NCBI RefSeq assembly: GCF_022919095.1
Contig: NZ_CP095073.1
Location: forward strand, 1,922,001 to 1,986,000
DNA: 64,000 nt
Source of the DNA: Halobacillus salinarum
GTDB taxonomy: Bacteria > Bacillota > Bacilli > Bacillales > Halobacillaceae
Reading direction: 5' to 3'
Below, piece by piece: positions 28,707 to 38,797 of this stretch. The notes below the pieces were generated by a model. That model was not told the DNA's origin, did not search any database, and was given only the letters and a program-made list of their open reading frames with translations. The position numbers and the translations under genes were made by a program. The number at the start of each line of letters is the position of its first letter. The first letter of the stretch is position 1.

Positions 28707-29792
28707 ATGGCTAAAAAAGATGAAACGTTAGAAATGTTGAAAGAGCTTACAGATGCTAAAGGGATCCCTGGTAATGAAAAAGAAGCCCGGGATGTTATGG
28801 AACAGCATATTAAACCCTTTGCTGATGAAGTCTATACGGATAACCTTGGAAGCTTAATCGCAAGAAAAACCGGCAGCAAAAAAGGACCGAAGATCATGGT
28901 TGCAGGACACCTTGATGAAGTAGGGTTTATGGTGACCCGCATTGATGATCATGGTTATCTTTATTTTCAGCCTGTAGGAGGATGGTGGAGTCAGGTTATG
29001 CTGGCTCAACGAGTAACCATTATGACACGTACAGGCAACCTTACAGGTGTAATAGGATCTAAACCGCCGCACATTCTACCGGCAGATCAACGTAAAAAAG
29101 CCGTAGAAATTAAGGATATGTTTATCGATATCGGGGCATCCAGCCGTGATGAAGCGAAGGAGTTCGGTGTAAAACCCGGCGATTCGATTGTTCCGTATTT
29201 TGAGTTTACTCAAATGAAAAATGAAAAAATGCTGCTTGCAAAAGCTTGGGACAACCGGATTGGCTGCGCCATCGCTATAGAAGTATTGAAGCAGCTAAAA
29301 GGGGAGAAGCACCCGAATATTGTCTATGGTGTGGGTACTGTGCAGGAAGAAGTTGGGCTCCGAGGGGCCAGAACATCTGCCAATCTGATCAATCCTGATA
29401 TTGCTTTTGGAGTAGATGTGGGCATAGCTGGAGATACACCTGGGGTATCGGATAAAGATGCGTGCAGTAAAATGGGAGAAGGTCCGCAGATAATATTGTA
29501 TGATGCTTCCATGGTTTCTCATAAAGGCTTGCGTGATTTCGTAGTAGATACAGCGGAAGAGAAAGAGATTCCGTATCAATTTGATTCCCTGGCAGGCGGT
29601 GGTACAGATTCAGGTTCCATCCATTTAAGTCATGATGGTGTCCCTGCTTTATCCATTACGATTGCAACCCGGTATATTCATTCTCATGCAGCCATGCTTC
29701 ACAGAGACGATTTTGAGAACGCTGTTAGACTGATCGTTGAAGTGATCAAACGCTTGGATACGGATAAAGTGAATGAAATCACTTTTAATTAA
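28707..29792 (+). CDS. ysdC: M42 family metallopeptidase YsdC
   Basis: A 361-aa co-catalytic metallo-aminopeptidase of family M42 (once called endoglucanase CelM-like). Metal ligands are visible in [33 protein letters not shown], the [13 protein letters not shown] region and [10 protein letters not shown]. Members form tetrahedral dodecamers that trim peptides in the cytosol. AGAGGAGG precedes the ATG. It stands alone with a strong terminator. Confidence 0.92.
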   Translation: MAKKDETLEMLKELTDAKGIPGNEKEARDVMEQHIKPFADEVYTDNLGSLIARKTGSKKGPKIMVAGHLDEVGFMVTRIDDHGYLYFQPVGGWWSQVMLAQRVTIMTRTGNLTGVIGSKPPHILPADQRKKAVEIKDMFIDIGASSRDEAKEFGVKPGDSIVPYFEFTQMKNEKMLLAKAWDNRIGCAIAIEVLKQLKGEKHPNIVYGVGTVQEEVGLRGARTSANLINPDIAFGVDVGIAGDTPGVSDKDACSKMGEGPQIILYDASMVSHKGLRDFVVDTAEEKEIPYQFDSLAGGGTDSGSIHLSHDGVPALSITIATRYIHSHAAMLHRDDFENAVRLIVEVIKRLDTDKVNEITFN

Positions 29793-29812
29793 TCATGATC
29801 CTCTTAAGAAAG

Positions 29813-29842
29813 AGCTGTCGAGAGAATTCTCGACAGCTTTTA
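29813..29842 (+). terminator. Intrinsic terminator of ysdC
   Basis: An 11-bp perfect stem AGCTGTCGAGA/TCTCGACAGCT (loop GAAT) and a T-rich tail. Confidence 0.9.
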
Positions 29843-29870
29843 TTATCGAAAGAATTTTTAAGTGATCAGA

Positions 29871-29908
29871 AAAACTGTAGAGAAACAAATGGCTTCTCTA
29901 CAGTTTTT
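29871..29908. terminator. Terminator facing sspI
   Basis: A 14-bp perfect stem (29871-29884 with 29894-29907), A-rich on its left and T-rich on its right, so it can act on both strands; it mainly closes sspI, which runs toward it. Confidence 0.85.
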
Positions 29909-29913
29909 CAGTG

Positions 29914-30135
29914 TTATTGAACTTGGTTATGCTGCAGGCTCTGTTCGAGTGTTTCCAGCATTTCCTGCTTTTCATCTTCACTTGCTTCTTTCCAGATCAT
30001 TTCAAACAGTACGCCTAAACCTGGCAGCATTTTTTCCTCTCCGTTTTGTACGGCATCCACGATTGTAGCTTCCAGCTGCTCGGTGTTATGCCCGGAAACG
30101 TTAGAAAGAATAGCTTTTCTTAAATTAAGATCCAT
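29914..30135 (-). CDS. sspI: Small acid-soluble spore protein SspI
   Basis: SspI is a minor spore protein made in the forespore. The 73-aa protein starts [20 protein letters not shown] and keeps [11 protein letters not shown] near its C-terminal third, as in other SspI. ATG 30135 follows AAAGGAGG; a longer frame up to 30165 lacks a ribosome site. It runs opposite to both neighbours, as in B. subtilis. I could not see a convincing sigma-G promoter. Confidence 0.94.
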   Translation of the reverse strand: MDLNLRKAILSNVSGHNTEQLEATIVDAVQNGEEKMLPGLGVLFEMIWKEASEDEKQEMLETLEQSLQHNQVQ

Positions 30136-30199
30136 GTCACAAGGGCCTCCTTTGGTATCATTCAAAAACCACTGTGTTCCTCAAGATTTCTCATTTAGT

Positions 30200-30229
30200 T
30201 TGACCATTTTAGGTCAAGCTATGTATGAT
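30200..30229 (+). promoter_or_regulatory. Putative ysgA promoter with dyad
   Basis: TTGACC (30200-30205) and TATGAT (30224-30229) with an 18-base spacer. The -35 is the left arm of the dyad TTGACC-ATTTTA-GGTCAA (30200-30217). Confidence 0.45.
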
Positions 30230-30261
30230 AAGTAAGAAACTTTAGTAAAAGAGGGTATTAT

Positions 30262-30996
30262 ATGCTGACATCTATCACTAACCCTAAAGTCAAAGAATGG
30301 AAAAAATTACATAAACGGAAATACCGCGACCAATTACAGAAATTTATAGTTGAAGGTATTCATTTAGTGGAGGAAGCCTTGAGTAGTGACTGGGATGTTG
30401 AAGAAGTGATTGTCCGGGAAGATTATGAAGAGAAGCTTCCTCAAAAAGTTGAGGTTACGGAGGTAAGCACTCAGGTGTTTGCTACTGTTGCCGGGACAGA
30501 GACTCCCCAAGGAATAGCTGCCGTTGTATATATAAAACAGCAGGATTTAACGTTTAAACCGCTGACGTTATTGGTCGATGCTGTTCAGGATCCTGGAAAT
30601 TTAGGAACGTTAATCCGCACGGCAGATGCGGCTGGCTATTCTCAAGTTATCGCTGGCAAAGGAACGGTAGACGTTTTTAATGAAAAAGTGATCCGGTCCA
30701 CTCAAGGGTCTCTTTTCCACATCCCTGTATTTCAACAGGACCTTGAAAGTTCCATAGAAGGGTTGAAACAATCCGGGGTTACGGTGTATGCTTCAACACT
30801 AGAGAACTCTGCTTCGTACAAAGACTTTAATGCCGATGGGAATGCTGCTTTAATCGTAGGCAACGAAGGAAACGGAATCGATCCCACTCTTACCGGTATG
30901 GCTGATCACCGGGTGCACATTCCTATTTATGGAAAAGCTGAATCGCTAAATGTTGCCATGGCCGGCGGCATTCTCATGTATTATTTTAGAGGGTAA
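30262..30996 (+). CDS. ysgA: TrmH/SpoU family RNA 2'-O-methyltransferase YsgA
   Basis: A 244-aa SPOUT-class enzyme that methylates ribose 2'-OH in rRNA or tRNA using SAM; the exact target is unknown. The N-terminal L30e-like domain (about 1-95) is followed by the trefoil-knot domain with the three motifs: QDPGNLGTLIRTADAAG, LIVGNEGNGI and IPIYGKAESLNVAMAGGI. It precedes pheS, as in B. subtilis. The ribosome site (AAGAGGGT) is moderate. Confidence 0.93.
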   Translation: MLTSITNPKVKEWKKLHKRKYRDQLQKFIVEGIHLVEEALSSDWDVEEVIVREDYEEKLPQKVEVTEVSTQVFATVAGTETPQGIAAVVYIKQQDLTFKPLTLLVDAVQDPGNLGTLIRTADAAGYSQVIAGKGTVDVFNEKVIRSTQGSLFHIPVFQQDLESSIEGLKQSGVTVYASTLENSASYKDFNADGNAALIVGNEGNGIDPTLTGMADHRVHIPIYGKAESLNVAMAGGILMYYFRG

Positions 30997-30998
30997 GG

Positions 30999-31027
30999 TT
31001 GCACAATCCTTCTACTTTCTCTATAAT
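30999..31027 (+). promoter_or_regulatory. Promoter of the pheST T-box transcript
   Basis: TTGCAC (30999-31004) and TATAAT (31022-31027), spacer 17, directly after ysgA. Confidence 0.65.
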
Positions 31028-31033
31028 AAATAA

Positions 31034-31284
31034 GCAGTTATATAGTGAAAAGCGACGAAAGAGTCAGTAAATCACTGTAAAATCGATTTCAGGGATGAAA
31101 TGCCATGGACTGTAAGCATTTCGATCGAGACAGGGATTGAACTTTCACTCTGGAGCTGGTCATCAATGATGACCCGGGTTATTTATCCGTTATGAACTCA
31201 AGTGGACATAGGAATGCTGTGTCAACAAGGGTGGTACCGCGAAGCTTATCAAGTCTCGTCCCTTTCTGGGAGGAGGCTTTTTTT
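31034..31284 (+). promoter_or_regulatory. T-box leader, phenylalanine
   Basis: The T-box GGGTGGTACCGCG is at 31229-31241. A terminator stem (31252-31262 with 31268-31278, one mismatch) and a T run follow. TTC at 31144-31146 in the stem I internal loop is the likely specifier and reads phenylalanine, matching pheST. Confidence 0.92.
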
Positions 31285-31343
31285 AGTTGAACCATTTATT
31301 TAAAGTTAACATGCAAAGTGCTATTTAAAGGAGGAAGAAGCTG

Positions 31344-32378
31344 ATGAAAGAGCGTTTGCAGCAGTTAGAACAAGAAGCTGTTCAAAAAGTAGAAAAAGCG
31401 GAAGATATCCAGGGCTTAAAAGAAATTCGTGTGGAATACCTTGGAAAAAAAGGGCCGATCACAGAAGTATTGAGAGGGATGGGAAAGCTCACAAAAGAAG
31501 AGCGGCCTGTTATCGGGCAGTTGGCAAATGATATTAGGGAACGTATAGCAGCAGCCATCGATTCAAAGCAGTCGAGATTTGAAGAAGCTGCTTTAGAAAA
31601 ACAGCTCGAAGAAGAAAGTATTGATGTAACTCTGCCGGGAAGACCGGTCCAAGTAGGCGGCCCTCACATATTAACAAGTATCGTTGAGGAAATAGAAGAC
31701 CTGTTTATCGGAATGGGGTTTGAAATTAAAGAAGGCCCTGAAGTAGAGACGGATTATTATAATTTTGAAGCCTTAAATCTTCCTAAGGGTCATCCCGCTC
31801 GGGACATGCAGGATTCTTTTTACATTACGGAAGAGTTGCTGCTCAGGACTCATACTTCTCCTGTACAGGCAAGAACGATGGGGGAGAAAAATGGCAAAGA
31901 ACCTGTGAAAATGATCTGTCCTGGAAAAGTCTATCGCCGGGATACAGATGATGCTACTCATTCTCACCAATTCACACAATTGGAAGGTCTTTTAGTCGAT
32001 GAAGATGTGCGGATGAGTGACTTGAAAGGCGTACTGAATGCTTTCGCTAAACAGATGTTTGGAGCAGAGAGGGATATTAGACTTCGTCCGAGTTTCTTCC
32101 CTTTTACAGAACCTTCTGTCGAGATGGATATCTCTTGTAAAGTCTGTGAAGGAGCAGGTTGTTCTGTATGCAAAGGTACAGGCTGGATTGAAATACTAGG
32201 TGCCGGCATGGTTCATCCAAATGTTCTCGAAATGGCCGGGTATGATCCAACGGTGTATTCAGGGTTTGCCTTTGGAATGGGACCGGAACGAATAGCGATG
32301 CTGAAGTATGGAATTGACGATATTCGTAATTTCTACACAAACGATATCCGATTCCTGGAACAATATCATAAGGCATAA
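31344..32378 (+). CDS. pheS: Phenylalanyl-tRNA synthetase alpha subunit
   Basis: Catalytic subunit of the alpha2-beta2 enzyme that charges tRNA-Phe. An N-terminal coiled coil (about 1-85) binds tRNA. The class II core carries motif 2 ([20 protein letters not shown]), the substrate pocket [17 protein letters not shown] (motif 3) and a Cys-rich turn [17 protein letters not shown], a common feature of bacterial PheS. Length 344 aa. AAAGGAGGAAG precedes the ATG. pheT follows after 15 bases. Confidence 0.97.
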   Translation: MKERLQQLEQEAVQKVEKAEDIQGLKEIRVEYLGKKGPITEVLRGMGKLTKEERPVIGQLANDIRERIAAAIDSKQSRFEEAALEKQLEEESIDVTLPGRPVQVGGPHILTSIVEEIEDLFIGMGFEIKEGPEVETDYYNFEALNLPKGHPARDMQDSFYITEELLLRTHTSPVQARTMGEKNGKEPVKMICPGKVYRRDTDDATHSHQFTQLEGLLVDEDVRMSDLKGVLNAFAKQMFGAERDIRLRPSFFPFTEPSVEMDISCKVCEGAGCSVCKGTGWIEILGAGMVHPNVLEMAGYDPTVYSGFAFGMGPERIAMLKYGIDDIRNFYTNDIRFLEQYHKA

Positions 32379-32393
32379 AGGAGGAAAACAAGC

Positions 32394-34820
32394 ATGCTCG
32401 TATCATTAAATTGGCTGAAAGAATATATTGACATTAGTGATTATACACCAGAAGAACTCGCTGAAATTATTACGAAAACAGGGATAGAGGTTGAAAGCGT
32501 TGAACCAATTGCAGAGGAAGCTTCAGGCGTGGTGGTCGGACATGTTCGATCATGCGAACAACATCCGAACGCGGATAAGCTTTCCCTTTGCCAAGTCGAT
32601 ACAGGCAGCGAAACGTTACAAATTGTCTGCGGCGCTCCAAACATCGCGAAAGGGCAGAAGGTAGCTGTAGCTGTCCCTGGTGCCGTTTTACCAGGCGACT
32701 TCAAGATCAAGAAGACGAAACTTCGCGGCGAGGAATCAAACGGCATGATCTGTTCATTACAAGAACTTGGGGTAGACGAGAAAGAAGTTCCGAAAGAATT
32801 TGCAGATGGCATTTTTGTTTTCCCGGATGATGCTGTTCCAGGTGAAAACGCACGGGCACTTTTAAATTTAGATGATACCATTATTGAACTGGGTTTAACA
32901 CCTAACCGTTCAGACGCTTTAAGTATGGCTGGGGTAGCCTATGAGGTTGCTGCAGCAATCGATGGAAATTACCAATTAAGAGAAGAACAAGTGGAAACAA
33001 CGCAGGAAAAAGCAGAAGACTATGTCAAGGTTAGAGTTGAAGACCAGCAGGCAAACCCATATTATGGAGCTTTTATCATTAAGGATGTAAAGGTTGGTCC
33101 ATCGCCACTGTGGATGACAAATCGGTTGAGAGCGGCTGGAATTCGACCGATTAATAATGTGGTCGATATCACGAACTATGTTCTCCTGGAGTACGGCCAG
33201 CCGCTGCATGCTTTTGACTATGACCGATTTGGTTCGAGAGAAGTCGTGACCCGTCGTGCACGCAAAGGTGAAGTAATGAAGACATTGGATGATCAGGAAA
33301 GAGTGTTATCAGAAAGCCATTTGGTCATCACAAATGGAGAAGACCCACAGGCGCTTGCCGGCGTTATGGGAGGCTCTGAATCTGAAGTACAAGATGATAC
33401 GACAACTATTTTGCTCGAGTCTGCCTATTTTGATCCGCGAATCGTACGTCAATCGTCTAAAGACCATGGTCTTCGGAGCGAATCCAGTACCAGATTCGAA
33501 AAAGGGGTGGATCCAAACCGAGTGGAACGGGCGGGCTGGCGTGCCTGTGAGCTGCTCCAGAAATATGCAAATGCAACTATTCTTACAGGGGTCGCGAAAT
33601 TTGATGAGCTTGAACGGTCTGAAAAAATGGTAACGATCCAAAGCGATCGTATCAACCAACGGTTAGGAACGAGTATTTCTAACGAAGAGATCGGTAAGAT
33701 ACTAGAAAGACTGCAATTCCAATATAGTCAAAATGAAAACTTATTTACCGTATCCATTCCGACTCGCCGCGGCGATATTGAACTATTTGAGGATATGCTG
33801 GAAGAAATAGCGAGAATCTATGGCTATGACAAATTGCCATATACACTTCCAAATGGAGCATCTCAAGCAGGCGGGCTTTCTTTAGTCCAACAGTTAAAAA
33901 GAAAAGTAAAAGCCTACTTTGAAGGAGCAGGACTGGATGAAACCATTACTTATTCGTTAACGAATAATCAGAAAGCTGGAATGCTTGTCAGCCCAGAAGT
34001 GAGCAGTCGAGCTGAAAAAGCGGTTCAACTGGCGATGCCGATGAGTGAGGACCACAGCCATCTTAGGCTCAGCCTTCTTCCAGAACTCTTGGTGTCCCTC
34101 TCGTATAACGTGGCAAGAAAACAGCAGAACATCGGCTATTATGAGTTAGGAAAAGTATTCATTAGTGAAGAAGAAACGATCACCAAACAGCCTGCTGAAG
34201 TATTGAGAGCTTCAGGAGCTATTACAGGGGACTGGCTTTCCCATTTATGGCAGCAAGAGAAAAAAGAAGTAGACTTTTATGTGGTTAAAGGGATTATTGA
34301 AGGACTAAGCAAACTGTTGGAAGTCGAATTGACCTTTGAAAAGGACAAGGTTGCCGACATGCACCCTGGAAGAACGGCTATCGTTAAAATAGGAAACGAA
34401 ACGGCAGGGTTTGTCGGTCAGGTTCATCCAACCTTGCAAAAGGATCTCGGTCTTAAGGATACGTATGTATTTGATTTGAACATGGACGAAATTCTTAAGC
34501 ATTACACGAAAGAAGAAACATTCCAGACCATTCCGAGGTACCCTTCTGTCAGCAGGGATATTGCTTTAGTAGTTGCTGAAGATATTCCAGCAGGAGCCAT
34601 TGCTGAGACGATTTCCGAAGCGGGTGCTCCTCTAGTCAAAGACGTGCAGGTGTTTGACGTCTATCAAGGTGAAAATCTGCCCCAAGGCAAGAAATCTCTG
34701 GCATTCAATTTGTTATACTTGGATCCAAATCGAACTTTAAAGGATAAAGAAGTAGAGGAAGCACACGAACAGATTTTAGCTGCTGTAAAAAAAGACCACC
34801 AGGCAGAGCTAAGAGGATAA
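32394..34820 (+). CDS. pheT: Phenylalanyl-tRNA synthetase beta subunit
   Basis: The 808-aa non-catalytic subunit with editing of mischarged Tyr-tRNA. Visible parts: N-terminal OB/EMAP-like tRNA-binding domain (about 40-150, VVVGHVRSCEQHPNADKLSLC), B3/B4 editing domain, B5 domains, a class II-like pseudo-catalytic domain and the ferredoxin-fold anticodon-binding domain at the C-terminus (YPSVSRDIALVV). AAAGGAGG precedes the ATG. It shares the phenylalanine T-box with pheS. Confidence 0.97.
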   Translation: MLVSLNWLKEYIDISDYTPEELAEIITKTGIEVESVEPIAEEASGVVVGHVRSCEQHPNADKLSLCQVDTGSETLQIVCGAPNIAKGQKVAVAVPGAVLPGDFKIKKTKLRGEESNGMICSLQELGVDEKEVPKEFADGIFVFPDDAVPGENARALLNLDDTIIELGLTPNRSDALSMAGVAYEVAAAIDGNYQLREEQVETTQEKAEDYVKVRVEDQQANPYYGAFIIKDVKVGPSPLWMTNRLRAAGIRPINNVVDITNYVLLEYGQPLHAFDYDRFGSREVVTRRARKGEVMKTLDDQERVLSESHLVITNGEDPQALAGVMGGSESEVQDDTTTILLESAYFDPRIVRQSSKDHGLRSESSTRFEKGVDPNRVERAGWRACELLQKYANATILTGVAKFDELERSEKMVTIQSDRINQRLGTSISNEEIGKILERLQFQYSQNENLFTVSIPTRRGDIELFEDMLEEIARIYGYDKLPYTLPNGASQAGGLSLVQQLKRKVKAYFEGAGLDETITYSLTNNQKAGMLVSPEVSSRAEKAVQLAMPMSEDHSHLRLSLLPELLVSLSYNVARKQQNIGYYELGKVFISEEETITKQPAEVLRASGAITGDWLSHLWQQEKKEVDFYVVKGIIEGLSKLLEVELTFEKDKVADMHPGRTAIVKIGNETAGFVGQVHPTLQKDLGLKDTYVFDLNMDEILKHYTKEETFQTIPRYPSVSRDIALVVAEDIPAGAIAETISEAGAPLVKDVQVFDVYQGENLPQGKKSLAFNLLYLDPNRTLKDKEVEEAHEQILAAVKKDHQAELRG

Positions 34821-34848
34821 ATCGAATTTTTCAGGTAGGCATGTGAGC

Positions 34849-34882
34849 AAGCTGTCGCGGAATAATCGCGGCAGCTTTTTTT
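34849..34882 (+). terminator. Intrinsic terminator of pheST
   Basis: AAGCTGTCGCG and CGCGGCAGCTT around a seven-base loop, then seven T. Confidence 0.92.
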
Positions 34883-34930
34883 CGTGCGAGTTCACTATGC
34901 TCTTTTTAAAAAAAGCGGCGGGGCATAATT

Positions 34931-34968
34931 AAAAACCTCCCCTCTAAAGGCGAACAATGAAGGGGAGG
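34931..34968 (-). terminator. Terminator of rnhC
   Basis: CCTCCCCT (34936-34943) and AGGGGAGG (34961-34968). Read on the minus strand, the hairpin is followed by TTTTTAATTA. Confidence 0.75.
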
Positions 34969-35041
34969 GAAATTCCTAAGTCAACGATAGGCTTTTGTCA
35001 CAGCGCCGAATTGAAAAAAGTGATTGCTGATCTGCTTGCTT

Positions 35042-35971
35042 CTAAAGAAACTTCTTTGCTTTTTGTGTATTTGCAAAATGAACTTTGGCGATTTCCAGTA
35101 ATTTTTCTTCTCCGTAATGCTTAATAACTTCAGACGCTGCCTGATCTACTTTGGCAGAAGCACCTTTTGGGATGTCTAACCCTAAGTCCATCTCCAATTG
35201 GGCAATCGCTTTAACAAAAGAAGAGCGGGCAATAATGGAGGCTGCGGCAACAGCTGTGGAAAAGCTTTCAGCTTTAGTCATAAAATAAACATTTTCTTGA
35301 AGCTTGAGACCTTCACTTTTCAAATGCTTTTGATAAATAGCCGGATCTGCAAATTGGTCCACGAGCATTCCAGCAGGAATTTCGGGAGCAATTTTTTCAA
35401 GCAGCTTGTTTATTGCTTGATAGTGAAGGAGTGTCTTCATTTTTCCCTGACTGAATCCTTTTGTCTGCCATTGATTATATTTGTTATTAGAAAGTCGTAA
35501 CAGACTGTAAGGAATGTCAAGCTCTACAAGCTGCTTGGCCAGTTCCTTAATTTGAGGATCTTTCAAATGTTTGGAGTCTCTTACCCCGATGGCTTTCAGT
35601 TGGGAAAGTTGATGCTCCTTCACATATACAGCTGCAACAGTAATAGGCCCAAAATAATCACCCGTCCCGGCCTCGTCGGAACCTATATGGGAACTGAGAA
35701 AGAGAGATTCCGGAGGAGCAAAGGCGTGATTTAGCGAAGATGATTTTTTTGCTGCGGAGGACTTTTGTTCTTCATCTCCCCATTTTTCCGCTTCTTTTTC
35801 CGGTGATTTCCCTTGGAATAATACTTTCCCGGAGTTATACCCAGTGATGCTGCAATAGGGAGTTTTTGCGGCAAATGCTGCATATTGAGGTGGATTTGTT
35901 AACTGGTGTTTATAATGATTTTTCATCTGGCTGATGATCGACTTCGGAAGCTTAAGTACGACTTGAGACAT
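35042..35971 (-). CDS. rnhC: Ribonuclease HIII
   Basis: RNase HIII cleaves the RNA strand of RNA-DNA hybrids. The 309-aa protein has the N-terminal TBP-like substrate-binding domain (about 1-85) and the RNase H fold starting at HIGSDEAGTGDYFGPITVAA, in which the DEAGTGD motif is the HIII signature, with further acidic residues in GVRDSKHL and AGMLVDQFA. ATG 35971, preceded by GAAAGGAT, is chosen over 36016 because it matches the family start (MSQVVLKLPKS). It runs opposite to zapA, as in B. subtilis. Confidence 0.95.
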   Translation of the reverse strand: MSQVVLKLPKSIISQMKNHYKHQLTNPPQYAAFAAKTPYCSITGYNSGKVLFQGKSPEKEAEKWGDEEQKSSAAKKSSSLNHAFAPPESLFLSSHIGSDEAGTGDYFGPITVAAVYVKEHQLSQLKAIGVRDSKHLKDPQIKELAKQLVELDIPYSLLRLSNNKYNQWQTKGFSQGKMKTLLHYQAINKLLEKIAPEIPAGMLVDQFADPAIYQKHLKSEGLKLQENVYFMTKAESFSTAVAAASIIARSSFVKAIAQLEMDLGLDIPKGASAKVDQAASEVIKHYGEEKLLEIAKVHFANTQKAKKFL

Positions 35972-36118
35972 ATAGTAAATCCTTTCTTGTCCAAAATGAT
36001 AGTCATAGTATAGCAAAATCTTTATTCTAATAGAACATTATTTTAAATACAGCCATTTTAGTTTCCCAATTGATATTCTTCGTGTTACTATTAACTTTAG
36101 GATTGAGAACAGGGGGGT

Positions 36119-36403
36119 ATGGATGTGTCGCAGTCAGACCAGGAGAAAAAAAGAATCACAGTGGAGATCAATAAACGTTCGTACACTATTGTAGGTTATG
36201 AACAACCCCACCATATCCGCATGGTCTCCAGTTTAGTCGATCAAAAAATGCGCGAAATCCATGAATCCAACAGGAGTCTGGATACGGCGAAACTTGCTGT
36301 GCTTACCGCGGTTAATACGATGAGTGAGTACGTAAAGCTGAAAGAAGAATGTACCGAACTTATGAATTACATCGATAAGATGGAGAAAGAGGACGACAAA
36401 TAA
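36119..36403 (+). CDS. zapA: Cell division protein ZapA
   Basis: ZapA crosslinks FtsZ filaments at the division ring. The 94-aa protein has the N-terminal globular part KRITVEINKRSYTIVG and a C-terminal coiled coil. The ATG at 36119 is very close to the GGGGGG ribosome site, so GTG 36125 (92 aa) may be the real start. yshB follows two bases later, indicating coupling. Confidence 0.92.
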   Translation: MDVSQSDQEKKRITVEINKRSYTIVGYEQPHHIRMVSSLVDQKMREIHESNRSLDTAKLAVLTAVNTMSEYVKLKEECTELMNYIDKMEKEDDK

Positions 36404-36405
36404 CC

Positions 36406-36954
36406 ATGATTGATTTACTTCTATTACTCATACTATTCATCGGGGTAATAACTGGACTACGAAGAGGTTTTATCCTTCAATTATTTCATCTAATAAGCTT
36501 TGTAGCAGCTTTTATTGTGGCTGCGTTATACTATGATGAGCTTGCTCCCAAGCTAACTCTATGGGTTCCTTATCCAGAGCTGCCTGAAACTGCAGATTGG
36601 GCGATTTTCTTCGACAGTTTACCCCTCGAACAAGCATTCTACAATGCCATCGCATTTGCCATTATCTTTTTTGCAGTCAAAATTATTCTTCATATCATTG
36701 CTTCCATGCTGGATTTTGTGGCAGATCTCCCAGTTTTAAGCACATTGAATAATTTATTGGGCGGTATATTAGGATTTATAGAGAACTATGTTTTATTATT
36801 TGTACTCTTATATATAGCGGCACTTGTTCCAGTGGCCAGCGTCCAAAATGCCATTGATCATTCTGTGTTAGCCCAATTTATTATTGAACATACCCCTGTG
36901 TTTTCGGAGCAGATAAAAACACTGTGGATTGAACATGTGGCTGGCTTGTTTTAG
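36406..36954 (+). CDS. yshB: CvpA family membrane protein YshB
   Basis: A 182-aa protein with four hydrophobic helices of the CvpA (colicin V production) family, including GVITGLRRGFILQLFHLISF near the N-terminus. The exact function in Bacillaceae is unknown; in Gram-negatives CvpA is linked to envelope integrity. The zapA-yshB-polX-mutS2 order is conserved. Confidence 0.88.
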   Translation: MIDLLLLLILFIGVITGLRRGFILQLFHLISFVAAFIVAALYYDELAPKLTLWVPYPELPETADWAIFFDSLPLEQAFYNAIAFAIIFFAVKIILHIIASMLDFVADLPVLSTLNNLLGGILGFIENYVLLFVLLYIAALVPVASVQNAIDHSVLAQFIIEHTPVFSEQIKTLWIEHVAGLF

Positions 36955-36976
36955 AAAGCGAGTACTTATAACTTTG

Positions 36977-37015
36977 AAGCCGCTATGATTTAGATCATGG
37001 CGGCTTTTATTTTTC
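36977..37015 (+). terminator. Terminator after zapA-yshB
   Basis: AAGCCGCTATGAT and ATCATGGCGGCTT form a long stem (one mismatch), then TTTATTTTT. Confidence 0.85.
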
Positions 37016-37062
37016 CAGGGAATGCTTCTGAAAAATAACTTTTGATAGAGGAGTAGATAAGG

Positions 37063-38781
37063 ATGACAATCAATAAAAAGCATGTCATTAAATTATTGGA
37101 AGAGATTGCTGTCTATTTAGAATTAAAAGGGGAAAATCCTTATCGTATTACTGCCTACAGGAGAGCAGCTCAAGCTCTAGAACAGGATGACCACTCACTT
37201 GATGAAATTGACGACTTCACGAAAATAAAAGGGATCGGTGAACGAACGGCTGCCATTATTGATGACTATTTAGAGAACAGCGAGTCCGAGACGCTTCAGC
37301 AGCTGCAGCAGGAAGTCCCGCAAGGATTGGTTCCGCTGCTTGACCTGCCTGGACTTGGAGGTAAAAAGTTATCAAAATTGTATCAGGAGCTGAAGGTGAC
37401 GGATGCTGCCACTTTAAAAGAGGCACTCGAAAGTGGAGAAGTAGAAAAGCTGGAAGGGTTCGGGAAGAAATCGGCTGAAAAAATGCTGAAGGCTTTAGAA
37501 GATGCAGATTCACGTCCGGAAAGGCTTCCTTTAGCCATGATGCTTCCCCTGGCTGAGAAAATCGAGAAATACTTACAAAGCTGCCAAACGTTTGACAGAT
37601 ACTCTATTGCCGGAAGCATGAGAAGGATGAAAGAAACCGTTAAAGATTTGGATTTTATTATCGCCTCAAGTGATCCTGCTAAAACTAGAGATGAATTGCT
37701 GGAGTATTCGGAAATAAAGGATATCGTGGCTTCTGGAGAAACCAAAGTTTCGATCGTTGTAGATGCCGGCTACGAAGTTGGAGTCGATTTTCGTATCGTA
37801 GCTCCGCATGAATTTGCTTCTACTCTCCAACACTTTACAGGTTCTAAAGACCACAATGTAACATTGAGACAAATGGCTAAGGAAAAAAATGAAAAAATCA
37901 GTGAATATGGAATTGAGAATAACGAAACCGGGGAAGTACAAACATTTGAGAGTGAGAAAGAAATATACGAACACTTCGGCTTGCATTACATTCCACCTGA
38001 AGTAAGAGAGAATTACGGTGAATTAGATAAATTCAAAGAGCCCGTTCGTTTACTGGAAACCTCTGATATTAGAGGAGATCTGCATATGCACTCTACTTGG
38101 AGTGACGGTGCGCAGTCGATCAAGCAAATGGCAGAGCAAAGTAAAGATAAGGGTTATCAATATATTGCGATTACCGACCATTCTAAGTACCTTAGAGTAG
38201 CAAACGGACTTAATGAAAACAGGCTGCGAAAACAGCGGGAAGAAATTGATAAAGTCAATTCTTCGATGAAAGACTTTCATATTTTTGCAGGCATTGAAAT
38301 GGACATTCTTCCTGATGCAAGCCTTGATTTTGAGGAAGAATTCTTAAAAGAAATGGATTTTGTCATTGCATCGATTCATTCAAGTTTCTCTCAATCGCAA
38401 GATAAAATAATGAAACGATTAGAAACAGCCCTTGAATGTCCATACGTTCACATGATTGCTCATCCTACCGGCAGGCTGATCGGAAGAAGAAAGGGCTATG
38501 ATGTAGATGTGAATAAACTCATAACTAAAGCAAAGGAAACAGGTACGATATTAGAGTTGAATGCTAACCCCAACCGTCTGGATCTGAATTATGAATGGTT
38601 GATGAAAGCACAAGAAGAAGGGGTGGATATAGCGATCAATACGGACGCTCACAGCTATCCTATGCTTGATCACATGACCATTGGAGCAGCTACTGCCCGC
38701 AGAGGATGGCTGAGAAAAGAAACTGTGATCAATACGTGGACGACAAAACAGCTTATGAAAAAGTTTGGAATTGCTAAATAA
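37063..38781 (+). CDS. polX: DNA polymerase/3'-5' exonuclease PolX
   Basis: A family X polymerase for gap-filling repair. The 572-aa protein has helix-hairpin-helix segments ([21 protein letters not shown]), the pol-beta palm with [16 protein letters not shown] (metal-binding acidic residues), and a C-terminal PHP domain with [20 protein letters not shown] and TDAHS that carries 3'-5' exonuclease activity. It starts at ATG 37063 after GAGGAG. mutS2 follows 16 bases later. Confidence 0.95.
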   Translation: MTINKKHVIKLLEEIAVYLELKGENPYRITAYRRAAQALEQDDHSLDEIDDFTKIKGIGERTAAIIDDYLENSESETLQQLQQEVPQGLVPLLDLPGLGGKKLSKLYQELKVTDAATLKEALESGEVEKLEGFGKKSAEKMLKALEDADSRPERLPLAMMLPLAEKIEKYLQSCQTFDRYSIAGSMRRMKETVKDLDFIIASSDPAKTRDELLEYSEIKDIVASGETKVSIVVDAGYEVGVDFRIVAPHEFASTLQHFTGSKDHNVTLRQMAKEKNEKISEYGIENNETGEVQTFESEKEIYEHFGLHYIPPEVRENYGELDKFKEPVRLLETSDIRGDLHMHSTWSDGAQSIKQMAEQSKDKGYQYIAITDHSKYLRVANGLNENRLRKQREEIDKVNSSMKDFHIFAGIEMDILPDASLDFEEEFLKEMDFVIASIHSSFSQSQDKIMKRLETALECPYVHMIAHPTGRLIGRRKGYDVDVNKLITKAKETGTILELNANPNRLDLNYEWLMKAQEEGVDIAINTDAHSYPMLDHMTIGAATARRGWLRKETVINTWTTKQLMKKFGIAK

Positions 38782-38797
38782 AGGAGCCGGACTGGAC

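Noticed and set aside
29862-30068. Plus-strand ORF opposite sspI
   Set aside because: It covers a terminator and the sspI coding region and has no ribosome site.
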